This document shows, one piece after another, positions 23,720 through 31,697 of a stretch of DNA of 64,000 bases. Position 1 is the first letter of the stretch. Each line of letters opens with the position of its first letter. A program made the position numbers and the translations under genes. The stretch lies in assembly GCA_965242855.1 (NCBI GenBank), contig OZ251509.1, forward strand, positions 2,232,001 to 2,296,000. The letters run 5' to 3'. Under the pieces are notes generated by a model. The model saw nothing but the letters and a program-made list of their open reading frames with translations, was not told where the DNA came from and did no database searches. This DNA comes from WTGU01 sp965242855 (GTDB lineage: Bacteria > Pseudomonadota > Alphaproteobacteria > UBA828).

Positions 23720-26700
23720 TCATCGCTCCGGTCGGCGGTGGCCGCGAGGGGCGATTGGCGATGGGCTTCAGCCTGGGAGTCGAACATATCGGAGTCGGCT
23801 TGCGGGTCGATGTCAACGGTATTCGGCAGGGCGGCGACGATGCGGGTGGTTTCGACGCTGAGGTGGACGATGCGGCGGATGGCGGAGGTCAGATCGCGCG
23901 GGTCGGGGAACCATGCGTTTGGGTCGTTGACGATGCCGCTCTGCCTGTCGCGGGCGATGCGGTAGCGGTCGATGAGCCATTCGAGGGGGGTGCGGCCGTT
24001 GACGGCGTATGCGTGGGCCTCGGCGGGGATGGTGCGCAGGCTCACGTGCTCGTTGATGCGGAGGGTCGTTCGGGCGTCGTCGGCGAAGCGCATGGGGCGG
24101 TCGGCGATGCGGAAATGCTCCGGGCGCAGCTCGCCCAGACCGGAGAAGACGATTTCGAGCGGATATTCCGGGCAGGTCTCGTAGCCGAGATGCAGCGCGG
24201 CGAGGGCGCGGCCGGCGCGGGCGAAGGTGTGGAAATCCTCCGCGAACGGGACGCGGGGCAGGTCCTTGGCCAGATCGTTGGCGAAGCGCTCGCGCCAGTC
24301 GGGGCGTGAAGGACGCCGTAGACGTAATCGAAGACGTCGTCCTTGCCGATCGCGTTGTCGGCGTAGCGGACGCGGAAGGCGCGCAAAGCCGTATCGGAAA
24401 CGTTGTCGACGCGCTCCAGCCCCGGTTCGATTCCCGGAAGCTTCCCCTGGGCGCCCGATGGCCGTTGATAGCGATAGCGCGGGAAGCATTGGCCGAACGC
24501 GATAAAGTGGAGGTCCGGCATGGTATCGACCATGAGCGTGGAGAACGGCTTGGTCGATCCCGTCCCGGTGACGCAGATGGCGCGGTTCTCGCCGGCATCG
24601 CCGGGGAACAGCGACTCCGTTCGCGCCGACCGTTGCGAAAACGTGTGGTCGTCATACAGGTACTGCCTCACGAACGGCCTGTAGACCACCTCTCGGATAT
24701 TGGCGTCCGAGAACACCGCTCCCGTTTTCCGCCGCAGGGTGTCCTTGAGCTTGCGATCCCATCTCAGATTGGCGGAATGGCGACGCGCCACGCCGTCCAC
24801 CCCGCCCGGCGCGGCGCCGTTCGACGCTTCCCACTCGCGCAAGGCGGCCGTGTAGTCGCCCACCATCCTGCGGGCGTTCTCCGCGCAAGCCTCGCGAGAG
24901 AAGTTGGTCATGTAGGCGTCGCGGCCCGTCTTGTACCCGTTGCTGAACAGCGCGAATACCGCCTCGTCCGTCCTGCCGGCCTTGGCGTCCTTCGTTCCCA
25001 GAGGGTAGAGGGACTGGAACGCCTCGCTGCGCTGGCCGATCCAGTCGTGATGCTTGTCGGGTTCGATGGTCCGCCAGTCGTCGATGCCGGCGATGGAGCC
25101 GGCCTTGCGCAGGAACGCCAGCTTCTCCTCGCGCTTCAGGCAGTCGCCGACGTCGCGATAGAGGATGCGGCAGCCGTCATGGGCGGCCTCCGGGTTGCGG
25201 ACCAGGATCGTGATCGCCACCGGCGCGCGCGAGCCTTGGCCGAAAATCTTGCCGCCTTCCCGGCGCGAGCGCTCGCCTTGCGTCCGCTGGTTGCCTCGCA
25301 GGTTCAGGACGTGGATCGAGGTGAACTCCTCGGCCAGGCAGGCGCGCACTCCCGAATCCACGTTGCCGTCGATCCACGAGCCGTTGGTGACGAAGGCGAC
25401 GACGCCCCGGTCGCCGATCCTGTCCGAAGCCCAGCGGATCGCCATCTTGTAGCTGTCGTAGAGGCTGTTCTTCAGCGTCGCCTTCGACCGCGCCGCGTAG
25501 GTCCCGGCGATGCGCCCCTCCATCTCCGGATACTCGACGTTCGGGTTGTCGTCGGCCGAGCTCCGCTGCCCCGCGGACCAGGGCGGGTTGCCGACGACGA
25601 CCTGGATCGGCGCCTTCTGCTGGCGCTCCACGCGGGCGCTGTTGTCGGGGAGCCAGACCTTGGGGAAGCCGGTCCTGTCGGTATGCAGGTTGAAGGTGTC
25701 GGTCAGGACGATGCCGTCGAACGGCTCGTAGGCGCTCCCCTCGCGGCGGCCGTGATACGCCTCCTCGATGTGGATGGCGGCGATGTAGTAGGCGAGCAGC
25801 ACGATCTCGTTGGCGTGCAGCTCCTCGTGATATTTCCGGGCAAGGTCGGCTTCCCGGATCAGCGCCGACCGGAGCAGCCGGACCGGGAAGATGCCGGTGC
25901 CGGCGAAGGGGTCGAGGATATGGACTCCCTCGTCGCTCAGGCCCCGGCCGAACTCGCTCCGCAACACGCGGTCGGCGCTGTGCAGGATGAAGTCCACGAC
26001 CTCGACCGGCGTATAGACGATGCCGAGGCGGTCCGCGTCCTTCTTCAGCGCCGTGGCGAAGAACTTCTCGTAGAGCTCCATCAGCACGCGCTGGCGCGCC
26101 TCGCTGTTGTCGAGGCCGCGCGCCCGCAGCCGCACGCTTTCGTAGAAGCTCTCCAGGTCGCGGGTCTCGTTCTCGAGGCCGAACTCCCCGAAATCCCCCC
26201 GCAGCGCATCGAGCGCGCGGGCCACCGGGTTGCCGCCGGCGAAGTCGTAGCCCTCGAACAGCGCCTCGAAGACCGGCCGCGTCAGGATGTGCTGCGCCAT
26301 CATCGCGACGGCACCGCCGCGGTCGATCGATTCGTTGATCGACACCCTCAACTCCTCGTGGAAGGCGCCGAACCACTCGCGCAGGGTGTCGTTGCCGGGG
26401 TCGGCCAGAAGCCCGTCGATGCGGTGGACGAGCCGCCCGAAGATGTCGGCGACGTCCTTGGCCCAGGTCTCCCAGTATTTCCGGTCGCCGCATTTCTCGA
26501 CGACCTTGGCGTAGATGGCGTCCGGCGGCAGATCGAGCGGCGGGAAGGGCAGGTCGAGGGGGTCCGCCGCGTCCTCCCCGTCGCCGGTGAAGATGATGCG
26601 GTCGGTCGGCGTGTCGTTGAGGTCGATCTTGTTGATCTCGGCGTCGAGCCGGTCGTCGTGCGAACGCAGCGCGCGCAGCACGCTCCACACCGCCGCGAAG

Positions 26701-28529
26701 CGTTCGTTGTCGTCGAGCGCGTCCGCCGGATCGACGCCCGCCGGCACGGCGACCGGCAGCACGACGTAGCCGTACTCCTTGCCCGCAGCCTTGCGCATCA
26801 CGCGGCCCACGGCCTGCACCACGTCGACCGGGGAGTTGCGCGGACTCATGAACAGCACGGCGTCGAGGGCCGGCACGTCGATGCCCTCGGAGAGGCAGCG
26901 CGCGTTCGAGAGGATGCGGCAGGCGCCTTCGGAGCCGGCCTTGAGCCATTCGATCCGCGCCTTGCGTTCGAGCGCGTGATGCTGCCCGTCGACGTGGCGC
27001 GTCTCGCAACGGAACGCGCCCGCCCGCTCGGCATCCGGCAACCGCTCGATGGCGTGCCCGACGATGCCGTCCCAATGGGCGTCCAGACGCTTCGACGAGG
27101 CGATGGTGTTGGTGAACGCGATCGCGCGCGAAAGGGGAGAGGCGGAACCGTCCCCGGGCCGCCTGTTCTCCGGGTTCCGCAACGCGCGCCAGCAGCCGAC
27201 GATCTTGGCCGCGTCCGTGATGTTGATCTCGCTGTCCGCCGACGCCAAGTGCGCCTGCAAGGCCGCGTCGACGCGGCGCTCGGACATGGCGAGAACCACG
27301 ACCTTGTAATCGGAAAGCAGGCCCCGCTCGACGGCCCGGGAGAACGGCAGGCGATGCAACTCCGGCCCGTAGGTCGCCGGATCGTCCATCGAGAACACGT
27401 CGACGTCGTGGCGGGCCGCCTTCGCCTTGGCGCCCTCCGTGTAGAGGCGCGGCGTCGCGGTCATGTAGAGGCGCTTCGCGGCGCGTATCCGTTGCGCGTC
27501 ATGCACCAGAACGAAGGGCGAGGTCTTGTCGCCGGGGCGCTCCACGCCGGTCGTCCGGTGGGCTTCGTCGCACAGCACGAGATCGAACGCCGGAGCGCCC
27601 TCGTCCTGCGCCCGCGCGACGATGCCGAGCGACTGGTAGGTGCAGAAGACCACCGTCATCGCGTCCGATCGCGCCTCGCGCAGCGCCAGGGAGATCGCCG
27701 CCGGGTCCGTGGTGACGGGGACCTCCAGTTCCTGGAGCGAGGCGTCCTCGTCGTTGCGACCGGCGCGCGTGTCCGAACAGACGCCGACGTAACGGTGCGG
27801 GATCGCCTTCTGCGTCGCCCATTCGCGCATCGACTGCGCGAACAGCGAAATCGACGGCACCAGATAGAGAACCCGCCCGCCGACGCCGGCGACCGCCTCC
27901 GCGATGCGCAGCGCCGCGAAGGTCTTGCCCGTCCCGCAGGCCATGACCAGCTTGCCGCGGTCGTGCCCCGCGAAGCCGCCGATCACGTCCTCGAAGGCGG
28001 CGCGTTGGTGCGGGCGCAGGCTGTAGGGTTCGCCCCGGAAGGACAGGTCTTCCGGCTCGCCGCGCACGAGGTCCGGCCAGTCGAACGGGCGGCTCGCCAG
28101 ATCGCCGAAGCGGAGCACCGCGCAGGCGGGCTTCAACGCCCGGATGGTCTTGACGGCGTTCGGCCCCCATCCGCCGCCGGTATCGACGACGATGCGGGCC
28201 GTGAACGGGTCCCGGGCCGAGGCGGCGATGAACGAGTCGAGGTCGGGCTTCGCTATCCGCGTGTCCGGCGCATGGCACTTGCACTGGATGGCGCAGAAGC
28301 CGCCGCCGCGCTCCTCGGCGACGAGGTCCACGCCGATGTCCGCGCCGTCGAAGCCCGGTTGCCGGACCGCCCATTCGGACCACAGCCGGACGCTGGAGAA
28401 GCGTTCCGCGTAGAGGGGGTCCTTGACGAAGTACGCCTTCATCAGCCTCTCGAAGAGGCGTCCCTTGCCGGCCTGGGTGTCGGCGGCGGACCGGATGTGG
28501 TCCAGCACTCGCTGGAAGCCGTCGTTCAA
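23710..28529 (-). pseudogene. Type ISP restriction-modification enzyme with a one-base frameshift
   Basis: The gene encodes a single-chain restriction-modification-translocase of the LlaGI/LlaBIII kind. An N-terminal Mrr-like nuclease shows D68 and Q82-C-K84. A superfamily-2 helicase has Walker A MACGTGKT and the box CDEAHRTTG. An N6-adenine methylase has DPFAGTGIF and NPPW (near residue 980), and a target-recognition region follows. A base appears to be missing at about 24,300: the frame ending FDYVYGVLHAP must shift to continue DWRERFANDLAKDLPRVPF. Repaired length would be about 1,606 residues, normal for the family. A TTG at 28,529 with GGGGAGC upstream is the likely start. The frameshift could be a real mutation or a sequencing error. 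Confidence 0.85.
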
Positions 28530-28678
28530 GCTCCATGCTCCCCAGGACGCCGCCGGGACCGGACCCGCTCCGCAGTCCCGCCGACCGGCCAGCCGCGGGC
28601 GGTCCGGTTCCGACCTCCCCCGCCGCAAGCCGCCCGACGATCCGCGTACATAACAGCTTCCCGCCCCTGGCGGAAACG

Positions 28679-29011
28679 TCACGCGGCGCGCGGCGCGACC
28701 TCACGCTCGATCTTGCGGCGCAGCGTGCGCTCGGCGGCGTCCAGGTCGTAACGGGTCTGAAGGTTGAGCCAGAACTCCGGCGTCGTCCCGAAATAGCGCC
28801 CCAGGCGCAGCGCGGTGTCGGTCGTGACGGCGCGGCGCCCGAGCACGACGTCGTTCAGCCGCGGACGCGAAACCCCGATCTCGCGGGCAAGCCGGTACAC
28901 GCTGAGCTCCATCGGCTTCAGGAACTCGTCGCGCAGGACCTCGCCGGGATGCACCGGCGGCAGCCGCCGTCCCGAAGCCACGTCCGAGAAGTCGACCTTC
29001 CGCCGGTCCAC
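28679..29011 (-). CDS. higA: HigA-family antitoxin (HTH)
   Basis: The product of about 110 residues contains the HigA core LPPVHPGEVLRDEFLKPM, the helix-turn-helix ELSVYRLAREIGVSRPRLND and the typical AVTTDTALRLGRYFGTTPEFWLNLQ. HigA neutralises the HigB ribonuclease and represses the operon. Start choice is uncertain: GTG at 29,011 is given, and GTG at 28,981 is possible. The upstream HigB gene survives only as fragments, so this antitoxin is probably an orphan. Part of the gene is repeated at 44,283-44,383. Confidence 0.85.
   Translation of the reverse strand: MDRRKVDFSDVASGRRLPPVHPGEVLRDEFLKPMELSVYRLAREIGVSRPRLNDVVLGRRAVTTDTALRLGRYFGTTPEFWLNLQTRYDLDAAERTLRRKIEREVAPRAA
28861..28961. repeat. 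Direct repeat, left copy (internal part of higA)
   Basis: About 101 bp here recur at 44,283-44,383 in the same orientation with roughly four mismatches, 15.4 kb apart. Between the copies lie the second toxin-antitoxin module, AbiE and the whole CRISPR-Cas locus. Confidence 0.85.
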
Positions 29012-29034
29012 GTCTTCGCGTTCGAGTACTGCCC

Positions 29035-29165
29035 ACGGCGGTCGCTCCGAAGAAACTCCAGCTGGCTGCCGGGCGGCGCCCTCGGACCGTCGAGTCATCC
29101 GTCCGCTTCGACCGCCGGGAGCTTGGGCCCGCACCCGCCGCGAGACGCAGGCCGTTCTTCGTCAT
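29035..29165 (-). pseudogene. HigB toxin remnant upstream of higA
   Basis: One minus-strand frame reads PPGSQLEFLRSDRRGQYS, which fits the HigB segment normally written PPGNRLEALKGDR.GQYS. Flanking similarity is scattered over other frames, as expected after small deletions. It stands directly upstream of higA, the normal higB position. No ORF for a complete toxin exists. The rest of 29,166-29,403 is unassigned. Confidence 0.55.
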
Positions 29166-29403
29166 GGTGAGCGACTTGGCTGTTGGGAAGGAAACGGACG
29201 CAAGGCGCGCCGCCCGCCTTCGATCGATTGCAGGCCGGCGTTCACTGCCGCGGACTTGGTCCCGGCGACCTGCGTCGTCCCACCGGCGACCGGTCTCTCC
29301 CTCGCTCAAGCCCGCCGCCAAGTCGCGCCACGTCACGCCGACCGTGAAAGTTGGCTGCGGCGAAAGTCATGTACTGGGACCGACCGCGTCACGCGATGCG
29401 GCG

Positions 29404-29697
29404 TTAGGACTGGCGGAGTTCGAGCTCGAGACGCATCCCGATGGCCGCCGCGGCGCGCTTCAGCGTGTGCAAGGTCACGCTTTCGTTTTCCGGATCGAGA
29501 AGACGATCAAGCTGCGACCGGCTGGTTTCCATGCGCGCGGCCATGCGCGCCTTGGAGAGGTTTTGCGCTTCCATCGCTTGCGCCAGCTTGTAAGCGAGAA
29601 CCGACTTGACCGCATAGCTCTTCGCATCCTCGCAGATGCCGTCTTCTCGGAGCAAGGATTCGAGCGTCGATCCAACGCGCGGGTTCTTCTCAGACAT
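29404..29697 (-). CDS. HTH antitoxin of a HigBA-like module
   Basis: The 97-residue protein has an XRE-type helix-turn-helix (LAYKLAQAMEAQNLSKARMAARM... SRSQLDRLLDPEN) with the C-terminal strand TLHTLKRAAAAIGMRLELEL. Such proteins pair with DUF891 (phage Gp49-like HigB) toxins, and the toxin gene overlaps its start by eight bases. It probably binds the palindrome inside the promoter at 30,055-30,083. Confidence 0.85.
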   Translation of the reverse strand: MSEKNPRVGSTLESLLREDGICEDAKSYAVKSVLAYKLAQAMEAQNLSKARMAARMETSRSQLDRLLDPENESVTLHTLKRAAAAIGMRLELELRQS

Positions 29698-30046
29698 GAC
29701 GGTCGTGCTCCTTCATTCGACGCTGGGCGAGCATGAGTTCTTTCCGGGGTATCACCTGGGTTTTCTTGATGAAGCCGTGGAGAAGCACCATATTCCACCC
29801 CGAAACGGTGAAGAACACCCTGGCGATCCGCTTGCTCGTCAAATTGCTGCGCACTTCGTGAAGCCCGGGATAGTTCGTAAGCGACGCGCACAGCGGCGGA
29901 CCGCATGGCCAGCCGAATTCCACTCTCATAATATCGCGACCGATCAATCTGCGGTCCTCCCGAGGCAGCTCCGTAAGCCACTCGCGTACCGGCTCCCGGC
30001 CGCTGGCCAGTCGGTAGAACCGGGCGACGACGGTCTTCTCGGACAT
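29690..30046 (-). CDS. DUF891/Gp49-like HigB-family toxin
   Basis: The protein of about 118 residues follows the family pattern: VVARFYRLASGREPVREWL, then LPREDRRLIGRDIMRVEFGWP, LHEVRSNLTSKRIARVFFTV and MVLLHGFIKKTQVIPRKELMLAQRRM. These toxins are ribosome-dependent or free mRNA endonucleases. The gene order toxin then antitoxin is usual for HigBA. Two ATGs, 30,052 and 30,046, are possible. The promoter places the transcript start near 30,048, so the second is chosen, and the message would be nearly leaderless. Confidence 0.85.
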   Translation of the reverse strand: MSEKTVVARFYRLASGREPVREWLTELPREDRRLIGRDIMRVEFGWPCGPPLCASLTNYPGLHEVRSNLTSKRIARVFFTVSGWNMVLLHGFIKKTQVIPRKELMLAQRRMKEHDRHV

Positions 30047-30054
30047 CGTCATCG

Positions 30055-30083
30055 ACTATATGTACCATGTTTGGTACAGTCAA
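30055..30083 (-). promoter_or_regulatory. Promoter with embedded operator of the HigBA-like module
   Basis: On the minus strand TTGACT (30,078-30,083), a 17-bp spacer and TATAGT (30,055-30,060) form a strong promoter. The spacer is itself a palindrome, GTACC-AAACAT-GGTAC, ideally placed for autorepression by the HTH antitoxin. Confidence 0.75.
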
Positions 30084-30104
30084 CGCCATCCGCGGTCGCG
30101 GGGC

Positions 30105-30285
30105 AGGGCTGCCCGCCGGTCTTGCTGTCGGGGAGCCGCAGCACCCTTGGACCGTCGAGCCGTCCGGCCACCTCGATCACCGGGAGCGTGGCCCGCGCCC
30201 GTCGCTGTATCTGCATGGGCAGGCCGCGAACGGTATGGTCCGCGAAGATGGCCGCGGCGCGCTTGTCGGCAAAGCTCTTGATCAT
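30105..30285 (-). pseudogene. HigB 5' fragment
   Basis: From an ATG at 30,285 the frame reads MIKSFADKRAAAIFADHTV, then RGLPMQIQRRARATLPVIEVAGRLDGPR. This is the N-terminal half of a RelE-fold HigB toxin (compare the family start MIKSF.DK.T..LF). After about 55 residues the similarity stops and the frame runs into the promoter of the neighbouring module. The part needed for catalysis is missing. It is the second HigB fragment near the orphan higA. Confidence 0.65.
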
Positions 30286-30344
30286 GGGCCAACGTAACGA
30301 AATCCAGTACACTCGACCAAGCTTTCGGCCCGGACCGTCACAAG

Positions 30345-30415
30345 ATCACCCCCCTGTCTCCATATCGTGCTTGATGCCGTCGCCAATGCGGGCGGCGGAG
30401 GCCCTGACGGAGCTG
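30345..30415 (-). pseudogene. Tyrosine-recombinase 3' end remnant
   Basis: A short minus-strand frame reads SSVRASAARIGDGIKHDME. It closely resembles the C-terminus of the intact recombinase at 44,466 (DSVNASAARVADSIKADMA; 12 of 18 identical) in the same orientation. Only about 20 codons survive. It marks an old junction just left of the AbiE-CRISPR cargo. The rest of 30,416-30,567 is the promoter region of abiE. Confidence 0.5.
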
Positions 30416-30567
30416 CGGACAGGGCGGCCGCGCTCGGGCGACTCCATTTTCGCGGCGGTCAACGCCGCAAAATCAATATTAACCGAACTTTCGAGTGGCC
30501 CGATGCGCGGTTTTCATATATTGGTATTTGCGGCGATGATCGCTGCGCAATCGACCGAACTTGAACC

Positions 30568-31368
30568 ATGCCTCTCAACGCTGCCCTGCGCGCCGAGCTG
30601 CTCGACCTGGTTCCCCACGGTCTCCTCGCCACCCGGTCGTGGCTTATGGAGCGCGGCGTCGCCCGGCATGCCGTCGACAATCTGGTCAAGAGCAGACAGC
30701 TCATACCGCTCCGGCCCGGCGTCTACATACGTCCGGGAAGCCGGTTCGTCTGGCAGGGGATCGTCTGCTCCCTCCAACGGATGGGTGGGGATCTCGTCGT
30801 CGGTGGAACGACCGCGTTGGAGTTGCATGGACGGGCGCACTATCTGCCCCTGACCCGGCAACACGCGATACACCTGTACGGCCCCTGGCCGTTGCCGTCG
30901 TGGATCAACGGGTTCGGCGCTGCCGAGACGTTCCACCGCCATGGTGCAGCATGGCTGTCGGAGCCGGACGGGCCGGCGGGGAGCGAGGCTCGGTCCCTCA
31001 CGCCTTCCTTGACGGTTGACGTTCCTTGGGGCGACGGCTTCCGGACGGTGCGGACCTCGACGGCCGAGCGGGCGTTGTTCGAGATATTGAAGGACGTGCC
31101 GGCGAGAGTCTCGTTCGAGCACGCGGAGCGATTGATGGAAGGTCTCGCCGACCTTTCGCCGCGCCGGCTCGGCGCGCTCCTGCGCCGGACGCGCAGCGTC
31201 AAGATCAAGCGCCTGTTTTTCTGGCTGGCCGAGCGGCAGGGACATGCCTGGGCGAAGCGTCTGAAACCGGGCGACTTCGATCTCGGCCGGGGCAAGCGCG
31301 TACTCGCCAAGGGCGGCCGGTTGGTGAGCCGGTACGGGATCACCGTGCCGGAAGCGATGCATGGATAG
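30568..31368 (+). CDS. abiEi: AbiEi-family antitoxin (type IV TA / abortive infection)
   Basis: The 266-residue protein has the N-terminal winged-helix domain of AbiEi (LLDLVPHGLLATRSWLMERGVARHAVDNLVKSRQLIPLRPGVY). The second domain has the usual GGTTALELHG and the FEHAERLMEGLADLSPRRL region. AbiEi represses the operon and counteracts the AbiEii nucleotidyltransferase. Its stop overlaps the start of the toxin frame (31,361), as in intact AbiE operons. Because the toxin is truncated, this antitoxin may be an orphan. Confidence 0.85.
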   Translation: MPLNAALRAELLDLVPHGLLATRSWLMERGVARHAVDNLVKSRQLIPLRPGVYIRPGSRFVWQGIVCSLQRMGGDLVVGGTTALELHGRAHYLPLTRQHAIHLYGPWPLPSWINGFGAAETFHRHGAAWLSEPDGPAGSEARSLTPSLTVDVPWGDGFRTVRTSTAERALFEILKDVPARVSFEHAERLMEGLADLSPRRLGALLRRTRSVKIKRLFFWLAERQGHAWAKRLKPGDFDLGRGKRVLAKGGRLVSRYGITVPEAMHG

Positions 31369-31660
31369 GCGCAATCCGTTCCACCGCCAGGCGGAGCTCA
31401 TGGTCCGGGTCCTGCCCCATGTCGCGAGGCGGGACGAGTTCGCCTTGAAGGGCGGCACCGCGATCAACCTCTTCCTGCGCAATCTGCCCCGTCTGTCGGT
31501 CGATGTCGATCTCGCCTACTTGCCGCGCTCGCCTCGCGAACAAGCCTTGCCGGCGATACGCCGGGGCCTCGACGCGATCACGAAAGACTTGAAGGGCGCC
31601 ATTCCCGGCATCGGAGTGCAGGCCCTTGTTGATACCCGTAAGTTAATGTTGGGATTAGCA
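31361..31660 (+). pseudogene. abiEii: AbiEii nucleotidyltransferase toxin, truncated
   Basis: The frame starts MDRRNPFHRQAELMVRVLPHV and shows the nucleotidyltransferase motif LKGGTAINLFLRNLPRLSVDVDLAYL, with GG(T/S) and DxD residues. Similarity ends near IGVQALVDTRKLML at about 31,655, some 100 residues in. Full-length AbiEii proteins are close to 300 residues. The remaining frame to 31,813 overlaps the cas10 start and looks random. The CRISPR locus therefore seems to have joined the AbiE operon by cutting this gene. Confidence 0.75.
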
Positions 31661-31697
31661 GACTTCGTCGGGGTGACGACTGGGGGTCGGGGGACCG

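Noticed and set aside
24306..28751. Very long plus-strand open frame opposite the type ISP gene
   Set aside because: It is the antisense shadow of a gene with unmistakable helicase and methylase motifs; high GC content keeps the opposite strand open.
30049..30312. A complete HigB toxin of 87 residues
   Set aside because: Only the first 55 or so residues match; the rest reads through the neighbouring promoter and operator.
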